DNA from: Stentor coeruleus | Taxonomy: Eukaryota; Ciliophora; Heterotrichea; Heterotrichida; Stentoridae | Direction of reading: 5' to 3' | Assembly: GCA_001970955.1 (NCBI GenBank) | Contig: MPUH01000959.1 | Span: 1-28,306, forward strand | DNA length: 28,306 nt | In this document: positions 1 to 7,454 of the stretch, piece by piece | Layout of the letters: every line of letters starts with the position of its first letter | Numbering within the stretch: the stretch's first letter is position 1 | The notes under the pieces: generated by a model | What the model was told of the DNA's origin: nothing | The model's input: only the letters and a program-made list of their open reading frames with translations | Database searches by the model: none | Position numbers and translations under genes: made by a program

Positions 1-823
1 AACTTAGTCATTGGACCTGATTTTCATATGCATTTGACGAATTTTCAAAATGCTTATAGCATGACTGAGAGGATTAATAGGAGGATTTCTGCTGTTGAAT
101 TGCCTGATTACTTGTCTCCTGAAGCACTCGAAGGGGAAACTACAATTGCTGGAGAAGTTTGGGCTGCTGGGTGTTTGATTTATCAAATGCTTGTAGGAAG
201 AAGTCCTTTTCATGCTGCAACGGTACCTATGACTTATGATAAGATTAGGAATGGGCATATAGACTTTCCTGGAATTCTGCCACCTTTTGCTGTGGATTTG
301 ATACAGTCTATGCTTTTGAACGATCCCACGATTAGACTGGGGGTAAATAATTTTAACGATTTGAAGACGCATATTTTCTTCCAAGGGCTAGAAATTGACA
401 CAATTTATAGCCTCCCAGTTCCAGATTACAAGCATGAAATGAGTAAAGATGTTCGCAAAAACCATCGAGTAATTATGGAAGGTATCGTCAAGAAAAAAGC
501 AGGGTGGATATACAAGCGCCGTCTTCTCATCATAACTGAAGAGCCANATTATGGAAGGTATTGTCAAGAAAAAAGCAGGGTGGATATACAAGCGCCGTCT
601 TCTCATCATAACTGAAGAGCCAAAAATTACCTACTACGAGCCAACAAGACGTGAACTACGTGGACAAATCGCAATATCCCAAGACTTACGTGGAGAAGTG
701 AAAAACAAAATCGATTTCCACATCGTAACTCCCAAAAGAACATACTATTTCAAAGTTATCAACGATGATCCTCATAAATGGGTCAAAGCAGTAGCTGAAT
801 TAGTTCATAAAATCTATGGCTAG
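1..823 (+). CDS. PDK1: PDK1-like (3-phosphoinositide-dependent kinase 1) protein, 3' part, with C-terminal PH domain; likely catalytically impaired
   Basis: The gene enters from the left edge in frame 1, starting at the catalytic-loop Asn (NLVIG), and ends at TAG 821-823. The kinase C-lobe shows YLSPEAL (APE region), EVWAAGCLIYQMLVG, SPF, and RLGVNNF with a FF-type end. A PH domain follows (EGIVKKK, KRRLLIITEEP, TPKRTYYFK, HKW), matching the layout of human PDK1, where the PH domain binds PI(3,4,5)P3 and brings the kinase to membranes to phosphorylate AGC kinases. Odd: the magnesium-binding DFG reads NFQ (nt 40-48) and the DxWxxG Asp is Glu, so a pseudokinase is possible. The activation-loop Ser aligned with human Ser241 appears kept (RRIS). 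An N at 547 is flanked by a 75 bp duplicate (472-546 and 548-622) that shifts the frame. Counting one copy gives a continuous frame into the PH domain. Family assignment is strong; loss of activity is inferred. Confidence 0.85.
472..622. repeat. Duplicated contig ends (2 x 75 bp) around an assembly gap
   Basis: Positions 472-546 and 548-622 are the same 75 bp separated by a single N at 547. They differ at one base (ATC versus ATT, both Ile). This is the signature of two overlapping contigs joined without merging, not a biological repeat. It interrupts the PDK1-like frame artificially. Confidence 0.9.
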
Positions 824-866
824 TATAGTAATTTAAAATTTAAAAGAAATAAACTATTTTTACACG

Positions 867-2168
867 ATGGATGACCAAGACATAAACTACTTAATTAGCA
901 AGTACTCAAGAACTCCTACTTCAAGGCAAAACAAGGATTTTGATTATAATTTTTCGCCAAAATCAACGTTTTCTCCTTTTCAAGAGCCAAACTCAAAAGC
1001 TTATGCTGCAGCAATGAGAGCTTTACAAGAAAGAGTTCGGTATTTGGAAAAAGAAAATGCTGAGATGATTGATAAGTATAAAGATATTGAAGAAAGATTA
1101 ATGGAAGAAAGGAAAAAGAATGAAGGATTGATGCAAAGCCTTGAAAAATTGGCTTATAGTGAGAATTATTCAAACCAAAATGCTAATGAATTAAAACAAG
1201 AGAATATGAATATGAGGAAGGAAAATATGATGCTGCAGGCACAGCTCAAAGATGTTCAGACCTCAAAGCTAAAAACTCTTGAAAAAGAAAACGATTATTT
1301 AAAAATAGAGCTTTCTGACTCAAAACAGGAAAATAAAAGGTTAAAAAATCATATAGAAGATCTTGAAGTTACAGAAATACCCCAACTCTACAATGAAAAC
1401 CTTCACCTGAAACAAGAACTTGATGGAATTTACAGGGAAACCGCAGGGAGTAAATCACAAGAAATAACTCAAAACATGCAGATAAAAAAGCTCGAAGATG
1501 AGAAAAGAATGCTTCAAAATGAACTGATAAGAGAAAAACGTAGAGCTGAAGAGCTTTCAAAAGAAAAGGGTGAAATGCAATACAATTTAAATAGATTAAA
1601 CGAAAGAGATCATTCTGAAAACAATCTATCAAGGCAAAATCAGCATTTTATCCAAACAATAAAAGACTTAGAGAATCGCTGTCGGTATTTGGAAGATGGA
1701 ATAAAACCGAAATCTCCAACATCAAACTATATGGATGATATTTACACAAGTTCAATCAAAAATAACTATGCAAGCCCCTCAAAATCTATGAAAAAATCTT
1801 ATGTTTATAATAATGAGGATTCTGATGATATGGAAGATCAAGATAAGCATGCTAATACAAGCCCAAAGCGTGGGCGTAATTTAGAGGAAAATTATACTTC
1901 TAATAAAAAAAAGCAAGAGGGTAAGCTCGACCCTAACTCAAGCAGTAGTAAAAAAAGCAGTTTAAATCATTCTAAAAGTGGTAAGCTTAAAAGAAGTGCA
2001 CAAGGGACAAATAGTAAAAGCTCATATAAGACAGGATCATTCAAAGGATCAAGAAGCAAATCAAAAAGTACTTCACCTGCTAGTCCACGTCTTTCAAAAC
2101 CAGCAAATAGGCATATCGGGGCTCATTTAAACGAATATGGCTTTTATGATAGCCAAAACGAGTATTAG
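867..2168 (+). CDS. Coiled-coil protein with basic, Ser/Lys-rich disordered tail, function unknown
   Basis: A 433-residue protein not recognised as a named family. It has no signal peptide or membrane segment. Residues 1-45 are polar. About 46-280 is charged heptad-rich coiled coil (for example ALQERVRYLEKENAEM, then many Lys/Glu-rich stretches). About 285-415 is low-complexity and strongly basic, with runs of Ser, Lys and Asn (SSSSKKSSLNHSKSGKLKR), typical of a disordered, phosphorylatable tail. The last 18 residues form a short aromatic end (EYGFYDSQNEY). It starts 43 bp after the kinase stop on the same strand, in the context cgATGGATG, and ends with TAG. A cytoskeletal or basal-body-associated structural role would suit this architecture, but that is only a guess. 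Coding status is well supported by length and composition. Confidence 0.8.
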   Translation: MDDQDINYLISKYSRTPTSRQNKDFDYNFSPKSTFSPFQEPNSKAYAAAMRALQERVRYLEKENAEMIDKYKDIEERLMEERKKNEGLMQSLEKLAYSENYSNQNANELKQENMNMRKENMMLQAQLKDVQTSKLKTLEKENDYLKIELSDSKQENKRLKNHIEDLEVTEIPQLYNENLHLKQELDGIYRETAGSKSQEITQNMQIKKLEDEKRMLQNELIREKRRAEELSKEKGEMQYNLNRLNERDHSENNLSRQNQHFIQTIKDLENRCRYLEDGIKPKSPTSNYMDDIYTSSIKNNYASPSKSMKKSYVYNNEDSDDMEDQDKHANTSPKRGRNLEENYTSNKKKQEGKLDPNSSSSKKSSLNHSKSGKLKRSAQGTNSKSSYKTGSFKGSRSKSKSTSPASPRLSKPANRHIGAHLNEYGFYDSQNEY

Positions 2169-2278
2169 TAGCTAATATTTTTTAGTAGTTTTATTTGTTT
2201 TTATAAGCAATAAATTTGCAAGTTTAAGTATACAAATCTTAAGTCACTATCTCAAATTATGGTCCCCAGCATAAAAAT

Positions 2279-3130
2279 ATGTATCAAGAAGCTTACAAGG
2301 CTCTAAAAGATAAATATGACAAACTTCAAGAACACACTCAAAGCCTAAAAACTCGCTTGGGGACTTGTCTAAATCACCATAAGTCCTTAGAACTTGACAT
2401 AAAAGTCCAAAAAATTATTCTAAAAAGATTAAGCAAAGAGTCTACCTCAGAAAGTAAAGGATGGATTATGAGCGAATACGAAAAGGAGCTTGAAAAAGGT
2501 TGGGTAGGCTTCAAAGTCCCTGAAGAGCCTGAGATAGTCAAACAAGAATCCCCAAGTAAATACTCAGAAAAAGTAAAAGTTGAAGAAGAAAGTGAATTTG
2601 AAGAAGAAGCACCTGTTGTTGTCAAAAAAAAAAGAGCTGAACCACCACCTTTAGTTCCTGAGGTTGAAGATGCTAAAAGGCTTCTCCATGTTCTTTTCAA
2701 AAACCCAAAACTTATTTGGCCTTTTGAAGAACCTGTAGACCCTGTTTCGCTGAACATACCTGATTATCCACAGATTGTTAAAAACCCTATGGATATTGGA
2801 ACTGTGAGAAAAAGATTACATGAAGGATATTATAATGGGCAAATTGAACAGTTTGTTCATGATATTCGTAGAGTGTTTATGAATGCTACTATGTATAATG
2901 ACCCTTTGCATCAAATACATAAGTTGGCTATTCAGTGTTCTAATATTTTTGAGAAGAAATTAGATAAGTCTAAGCTTATTAACCCCCCTTTTCCTTTAGG
3001 ACTTGGGAGAAGTAGTAGGTGGAAAGCTGGAGTGGCTTGGAGAAGAGCGGAGATTGAGGAGGTTATCTGTTGGAAAGCGTCAGGATATCAAAAATATAGA
3101 AAATTAGCTAGGAACCCTTTTAAATATTAG
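2279..3130 (+). CDS. Bromodomain protein with short N-terminal coiled coil
   Basis: A 283-residue protein with one bromodomain at about residues 131-232. Key marks are the WPF shelf (147-149), PVDP (152-155), the PDY...NPMDIGTV segment (161-175) and YND (206-208), in which Asn207 is the residue that normally hydrogen-bonds acetyl-lysine. The fold should therefore bind acetylated histone tails, placing the protein in the nucleus. Residues 1-60 are a short coiled coil (KALKDKYDKLQEHTQSLKTR). Residues 85-125 are acidic then basic (KKKR), possibly a nuclear signal. The last 45 residues are Trp- and Arg-rich and match nothing I know; no ET domain is seen. The start at 2279 is the first ATG in frame. 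The bromodomain call is secure; partner complex and target are unknown. Confidence 0.9.
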   Translation: MYQEAYKALKDKYDKLQEHTQSLKTRLGTCLNHHKSLELDIKVQKIILKRLSKESTSESKGWIMSEYEKELEKGWVGFKVPEEPEIVKQESPSKYSEKVKVEEESEFEEEAPVVVKKKRAEPPPLVPEVEDAKRLLHVLFKNPKLIWPFEEPVDPVSLNIPDYPQIVKNPMDIGTVRKRLHEGYYNGQIEQFVHDIRRVFMNATMYNDPLHQIHKLAIQCSNIFEKKLDKSKLINPPFPLGLGRSSRWKAGVAWRRAEIEEVICWKASGYQKYRKLARNPFKY

Positions 3131-3843
3131 GCTTTTTGGTGACTTTAAGACTGGTGAAAGGTTTGTAGAGTTTTTGATATGATTTTTTGCTTTAAAATTG
3201 ATTTTGTTCAGTTTAATAGCAACTTGACCCTGAATATAAAGACTTTCTTAATATATCAGGCATTTATTTATAAGATTTGCAGGATAAGCCAATTAATTTC
3301 AACAAGCCAATTTTTTAGCTTTCAATTTTATAAAATATTTTAATTGTATTATTAAATCAATAAGTAAGTTTTCTATGAAGGAAAAGCAACACATATAAAT
3401 CAATAATTTAAAAAAATTGTTAAAACTAGATATTAAATATATCCAAATAAACATTGATCAATGAATTTAGTTATTCAAGATTGCAATTTCATTATTTATT
3501 TAGATGATATGATTATTAATAAAATATAGCNAGGAAAAGCAACACATATAAATCAATAATTTAAAAAAATTGTTAAAACTAGATATTAAATATATTATCC
3601 AAATAAACATTGATCAATGAATTTAGTTAATAAAATATAGTNGTTATTCAAGATTGCAATTTCATTATTTATTTAGATGATATGATTATTAATAAAATAT
3701 AGCATTTATCCTATAAATTATTTATAACAATTAAAGCTATGAAAGGCATTAACTGAAGTTTCTTCTATAAATCTTAGTAAAGATATCAGTAAAATATTCA
3801 AAGTTTAAAAAACAACTGAATTCATATATTTATTATTAAAATT
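3131..3843. other. AT-rich intergenic spacer with two assembly gaps
   Basis: About 700 bp between convergent genes. No reading frame, RNA gene or clear regulatory element was seen. It contains single Ns at 3531 and 3642, each flanked by near-copies of the same local sequence (see the repeat entry), so the true spacer is probably only about 400-550 bp. Confidence 0.7.
3379..3703. repeat. Three overlapping contig-end copies of one spacer locus, with an indel variant
   Basis: Segment A (3379-3530), segment B (3532-3641) and segment C (3643-3703) represent one locus. A and B share their first 95 bp apart from a TTA insertion in B. B then lacks 45 bp found in A (3474-3518) and resumes with the same ataaaatatag tail. 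C repeats the last 61 bp of A (3470-3530) exactly. The missing block is bounded by TTA direct repeats. The copies probably reflect unmerged contigs from two sequence variants. Confidence 0.8.
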
Positions 3844-4344
3844 CTAAGTATTAGAAAAAGGATTTTCTTCAGTTTTATTCAGCTCTTTTTTCAAATTATT
3901 TATCTCTGCTTCGACTTTCCTAATAGCTTTCATATAATCTTTATTTTGTTGCTCAACTAGGCTTTCAAGTTCATTGAGTTTCTGCTTATAATAATCCATA
4001 ACATCATTCTGTTTTGCAGGTTGAATAGATGTCCTTGGTGATGTAGGGGGTTTGCTCATCCCAAGTTTCCCAAGATTTTCAAGTTCAAATTTCAATTCTT
4101 TATTCCTTTTTATCTTATTTTCCAAAACTTTATTGTTGCTCTCAATTGCTTTCAAGAACTTTTGCCTTGTTTTCTCAAACTCTTCGTTGCACTCAAGGAT
4201 TTTTTCTGTGACAGCGATAGAATGATTAGAGCTTCCTTCACGCTCAGTAAAAGACGGCTTAACAAGCTTAAAAGTTTTGGTAATTATCTTCCCAGTCCTC
4301 AATCCCTTGCTCCATTCCAAATCACTCATCGCAGCTCTCTTCAT
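3844..4344 (-). CDS. Small coiled-coil protein, function unknown
   Basis: A 166-residue protein on the minus strand, ending in TAG. It has no signal peptide and no membrane segment. Residues 1-45 are polar and basic. Two coiled-coil stretches lie at about 46-92 (KILECNEEFEKTRQKF onward) and about 112-160 (YYKQKLNELESLVEQQNK onward), separated by a Pro/Ser linker containing SKPPTSPR, a plausible proline-directed phosphorylation site. The start could be residue 1 (4344) or the Met five codons later. It is divergent from the VPS10 gene across only 95 bp, so the two promoters must share that space. No family was recognised; it is judged coding from length, composition and clean ends. Confidence 0.7.
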   Translation of the reverse strand: MKRAAMSDLEWSKGLRTGKIITKTFKLVKPSFTEREGSSNHSIAVTEKILECNEEFEKTRQKFLKAIESNNKVLENKIKRNKELKFELENLGKLGMSKPPTSPRTSIQPAKQNDVMDYYKQKLNELESLVEQQNKDYMKAIRKVEAEINNLKKELNKTEENPFSNT

Positions 4345-4439
4345 TTATAATCCTACCACTAACATGCATCTCTATCAAACCACTTTATTATATAAACCTT
4401 CTAGCATTATTCTATAACATATCCGTTTACATAAACTAA
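4345..4439. promoter_or_regulatory. Compact divergent promoter region
   Basis: Only 95 bp separate the start codons of the minus-strand coiled-coil gene and the plus-strand VPS10 gene. The region is AT-rich and must hold both transcription starts and 5' UTRs. No defined element such as a TATA box can be assigned with confidence. The VPS10 ATG follows 'aaactaa', the A-rich context shared by other starts here. Confidence 0.45.
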
Positions 4440-6707
4440 ATGGAAAAGCTCTGGCTCATAATACTGATCGCTAGTGCTCTAGCTGTTAACGAAGACAAAA
4501 TCGAGTTCAAACAATTAGAAATCGATTCTGAAATAAGTGAAGTGCTATACTGTGGAGCAAAAAAAGATACTATCATTATCATTACTGATGAGAAGCAAGC
4601 GTATCGATCAGAGAATTCTGGCTTTTCCTGGAAACAAATCTCGTCAGAAGACAAGACTATGAAAGTTGAAAAGGTTGTTTTCAGCAAGGCTGACTCAAAA
4701 CTTGTTGCTTTTCTAGGCAAAGATGGGAAAAACTGGTACTCAGAAGATTGTGGTAAGACCTTGAAAACCATAAATCATGGAAATTTGATAGAAGATTTTA
4801 GGTTCCACCCGAAAATGCGTGCGTGGGGCCTTGCTGTATCATGGGCGAAATGCTCTGAGGTTAGTGAAATTGATTGCTCTAAGACTAGGGTTTTGTATTT
4901 AACTAAGGATCTTGGAAGTACTTGGAACCCAATTTTAGATTTTGTAGTTCAGTTCAGTTGGGGGCATGATGGGCTTAATGATAAAATCACTAAGAATTTA
5001 CCAATTGAGAGGATTTATGTGACTAGGAATAATAATCCTTCATCAGACAAGCAGACAGGGTGGAATATCAATGTGGATTTTATGTGCTCAGACGATTTTT
5101 TTAGTTCGAAAAATTTGATGGTCAGATATGGAAATAAGTTTCTGTTGGCTGACAAATTCATTTTTGTTGCTGCTGCGGTTGAAGATGACCCTGAAGAAGT
5201 TAAGCTTATGGTTGCATCAGATTCAGATATTGAGAATTTTGTCAAAGCAGAACTTCCTGTGAAAAAAATCCCTGAACATAGTTATACTTTATTAGATACA
5301 AGTGAAGGCGCTATTTTTCTCCATGCAAATCATTATGGAACCAGGTCTAACTATGGGACCATATACATTTCTGATGGTACTGGCAAGAGATTCAGCATAT
5401 CATTGTTGCACAACGTCAGGGAAAAAAAGGGCTTTTGCGATTTTGATAAAGTTAAAGGACTTGAAGGGATTTACATAGCAAATATCTACGATAAAAATCA
5501 TCTACTCAGTGAGTCTTCTGAAAAAAATGCTATAAAAGAAGCGAAAAAGTTTCAGAAAACTGTTATAACATTTGATAAAGGTGGGGAATGGAAAAGTGTT
5601 TTGCCTCCTGAAAGAGACTCAGAGGGGAAGAGGATTATTTGTGATGAAGACTGCTCCCTTCATTTACATTCTTTCACTTCTGAATATTCACAAGTATATT
5701 CTAATGAAAATGCTATTGGTATTATTTTAGCTACTGGGAATGTAGGCCGATATCTTTCTTACAAAGAAGACGAGCTTAATACTTATCTTTCTCGTGATGG
5801 AGGATTTACATGGAAGGAAGTGAAAAAAGGTGGATACATCTATGAAATGGGTGACCATGGAGCAATCATCGTCATGGCAGACTCACAAAAAGCTACAGAC
5901 ACTATATACTTTTCATGGAACGAAGGTCTAACATGGGAGAAAATCACTATTGATTTTCCTCTAGAAATCGAAAATATCATTATTGAGCCAACTTCAACAT
6001 CACAAAAATTTTTAGTTTTCGGTGAAAAAGATGGTAAAGGTATAACAGTTGCTATAGATTTCTCATCATATCATGAACCAATGTGCAAAAAGCCAGAAAA
6101 AGCTGGGAGCCCAGACAGTGACTATGAAATATGGAGTCCTCACGATTTAAGATCATCAAGTTGTCTTCTTGGACGTAAGGTCGAATATGTTAGAAGAAAG
6201 CAAGACGCTGAATGTTTTAATGGAGAAGAGTTTGAAAGACCAAAATTTATTGAAAACTGCTCATGCACTGATGAGGACTTTGAATGTGATTTAGGGTACT
6301 ATAGACAAGAAACTGGGGCATGCCAAGAAATAGAAGGATTTATATACCCTGAGTTGGAATGTGATGAAAATGATATGATGTTTACAGTTACAGGGTATAG
6401 AAGAGTAGCTGGAGATTCTTGTAAAGGAGGCGTGCAATCACAATACGAGCCTGTTAAAGTTCCTTGCACTGATACTTCAAGTTCAGTAGTTTTCATATTA
6501 CTAGCTTTAGGTCTTACTGGTGGAAGCATATGGGGACTCAAAAATTATGGGGGGCAAATCAAAGGCTGGATAAGTAATTTTTCAAGTGAAAAATTCGATC
6601 GCGCGGGTTTCTTCTCTGATTTAAGCAAAGCTCCTGAAGGCATGGAAGAAGAGATGGCTGATACAAAATTCGAACATCACGAGGAAGAATTTGATCCTAG
6701 GACTTGA
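4440..6707 (+). CDS. Sortilin/VPS10-domain sorting receptor, type I membrane protein
   Basis: A 755-residue receptor of the Vps10p/sortilin family, which carries soluble hydrolases from Golgi to endosome or lysosome and is recycled by retromer. Residues 1-16 are a signal peptide (MEKLWLIILIASALAV). The lumenal beta-propeller shows repeated Asp-box motifs: SENSGFSW (57-64), SEDCGKTL (101-108), TKDLGSTW (155-162), FDKGGEW (378-384), SRDGGFTW (451-458) and SWNEGLTW (492-499). A 10CC module follows with exactly ten cysteines, including CLLGRKVEYVRRK and CSCTDEDFECDLGYYR. One membrane span lies at about 683-702. The 53-residue cytoplasmic tail is acidic with aromatic clusters (FDRAGFFSDL, FEHHEEEF), suitable for sorting adaptors. 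Length fits single-propeller sortilins. It ends with TGA, followed one codon later by an in-frame TAG. Confidence 0.93.
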   Translation: MEKLWLIILIASALAVNEDKIEFKQLEIDSEISEVLYCGAKKDTIIIITDEKQAYRSENSGFSWKQISSEDKTMKVEKVVFSKADSKLVAFLGKDGKNWYSEDCGKTLKTINHGNLIEDFRFHPKMRAWGLAVSWAKCSEVSEIDCSKTRVLYLTKDLGSTWNPILDFVVQFSWGHDGLNDKITKNLPIERIYVTRNNNPSSDKQTGWNINVDFMCSDDFFSSKNLMVRYGNKFLLADKFIFVAAAVEDDPEEVKLMVASDSDIENFVKAELPVKKIPEHSYTLLDTSEGAIFLHANHYGTRSNYGTIYISDGTGKRFSISLLHNVREKKGFCDFDKVKGLEGIYIANIYDKNHLLSESSEKNAIKEAKKFQKTVITFDKGGEWKSVLPPERDSEGKRIICDEDCSLHLHSFTSEYSQVYSNENAIGIILATGNVGRYLSYKEDELNTYLSRDGGFTWKEVKKGGYIYEMGDHGAIIVMADSQKATDTIYFSWNEGLTWEKITIDFPLEIENIIIEPTSTSQKFLVFGEKDGKGITVAIDFSSYHEPMCKKPEKAGSPDSDYEIWSPHDLRSSSCLLGRKVEYVRRKQDAECFNGEEFERPKFIENCSCTDEDFECDLGYYRQETGACQEIEGFIYPELECDENDMMFTVTGYRRVAGDSCKGGVQSQYEPVKVPCTDTSSSVVFILLALGLTGGSIWGLKNYGGQIKGWISNFSSEKFDRAGFFSDLSKAPEGMEEEMADTKFEHHEEEFDPRT

Positions 6708-6743
6708 ATTTAGTATTAAGAACTTTATAAAATCGATTTATAT

Positions 6744-6750
6744 AAAAAAA
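6744..6750 (-). terminator. RNA polymerase III poly-T terminator of tRNA-Asp
   Basis: Seven consecutive A on the plus strand, read as T7 on the minus strand, begin immediately after the tRNA 3' end. This is the standard Pol III stop. Confidence 0.85.
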
Positions 6751-6822
6751 CTCCGAGGCCGGGAATTGAACCCGGGTCTCCTGCGTGACAGGCAGGAATA
6801 CTTACCACTATACTACCTCGGA
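6751..6822 (-). tRNA. tRNA-Asp(GTC): tRNA-Asp (anticodon GTC)
   Basis: Read on the minus strand, 72 nt fold as a full cloverleaf. The acceptor is TCCGAGG paired with CCTCGGA plus a G discriminator. The D arm contains AGTGGTAA. The anticodon stem CCTGC/GCAGG encloses the loop CTGTCAC with anticodon GTC. The T arm is CCGGG/CCCGG around TTCAATT. The internal B box GGTTCAATTCC (6762-6772 on the plus strand) is close to consensus. There is no intron and no encoded CCA, as in eukaryotic nuclear tRNAs. It decodes GAC and GAT. Confidence 0.97.
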
Positions 6823-6928
6823 TGGACGTATAGGATTTCTACAGGCTTTATAGTAATTAAATATGATAGACAGGTTTATTTATTAGATAAGAAAATATAA
6901 TCATGAAAAGTTAGGATTTGTAATAATT

Positions 6929-7081
6929 ATGGAAGACACTGTGATGATATTTTTGCTGGTGGTTTTTCTAATTGTTGGAGGGACTTTAGGAAGTATTTAT
7001 TATTCAAATAGGCATATGATTACTCCTGGGAAGAAAAAACTTAGAAAGAAGGATAAGACTTTTTGGTCACTTGAAGGCTAA
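6929..7081 (+). CDS. Putative 50-residue single-span membrane microprotein
   Basis: A short frame from ATG 6929 to TAA 7079-7081. Residues 5-27 form one strongly hydrophobic helix (MIFLLVVFLIVGGTLGS, then IYY). A short loop and a strongly basic tail follow (KKKLRKKDK, residues 35-43) before the end FWSLEG. By the positive-inside rule the C-terminus would face the cytosol. The start lies in an AT-rich 'aattATGG' context like its neighbours. No family was recognised. It could be a small organellar or ER membrane protein, or a chance frame. The amphipathic layout of acidic N-terminus, helix and basic tail in AT-rich DNA argues for a real gene but does not prove it. Confidence 0.5.
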   Translation: MEDTVMIFLLVVFLIVGGTLGSIYYSNRHMITPGKKKLRKKDKTFWSLEG

Positions 7082-7454
7082 GGTTATAAGATAACATGGT
7101 GGAGTTTAGATTTGGAATATGTTTAGGTTTAAATGGAGAGTTGATTTTAGTGGATGCTGTTGAGGTTCTTACTCTGAGTTTTTAGAACTATTGCAACAAG
7201 TGTTTTGATGGTTTTAATTTTATGAGCTTTGAATAATGTGCTTTGGAATTTTTGGGTGTTAGAGTGATATTTTTAATAACTGGAATGGGAGTAAAATTAT
7301 GAATATAAAAAAATCTGCAAAATCGATATGATTATTATAGTTTACCATAGAAAACTAGTAGTTTTAATATTGCATTTTAATATGCATATATAAAATACAA
7401 GTTTAAAATATCATCTATAAAATCGCATCAATTTTATTATTAATAACTCAGTTT
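7082..7454. other. Intergenic spacer, nothing recognised
   Basis: About 370 bp between the putative microprotein and the convergent 3' end of the kinesin gene. AT-rich; no frame longer than a few dozen codons with protein-like composition and no RNA structure were noticed. Confidence 0.6.

Noticed and set aside
28..615. 195-codon kinase frame ending in residues encoded after the N
   Set aside because: The end is a frame-shifted reading of the duplicated 75 bp. The real protein continues into the PH domain and ends at 823.
2990..3130. A 15 nt GT...AG segment in the bromodomain gene that could be a heterotrich mini-intron
   Set aside because: Removing it does not change the frame or improve the protein, and it is not T-rich near its 3' end. 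No evidence beyond chance GT and AG.
6691..6900. 69-codon plus-strand frame with RGRELNPGLLRDRQ
   Set aside because: It is the antisense of the tRNA-Asp gene, a common artefact in ORF lists.
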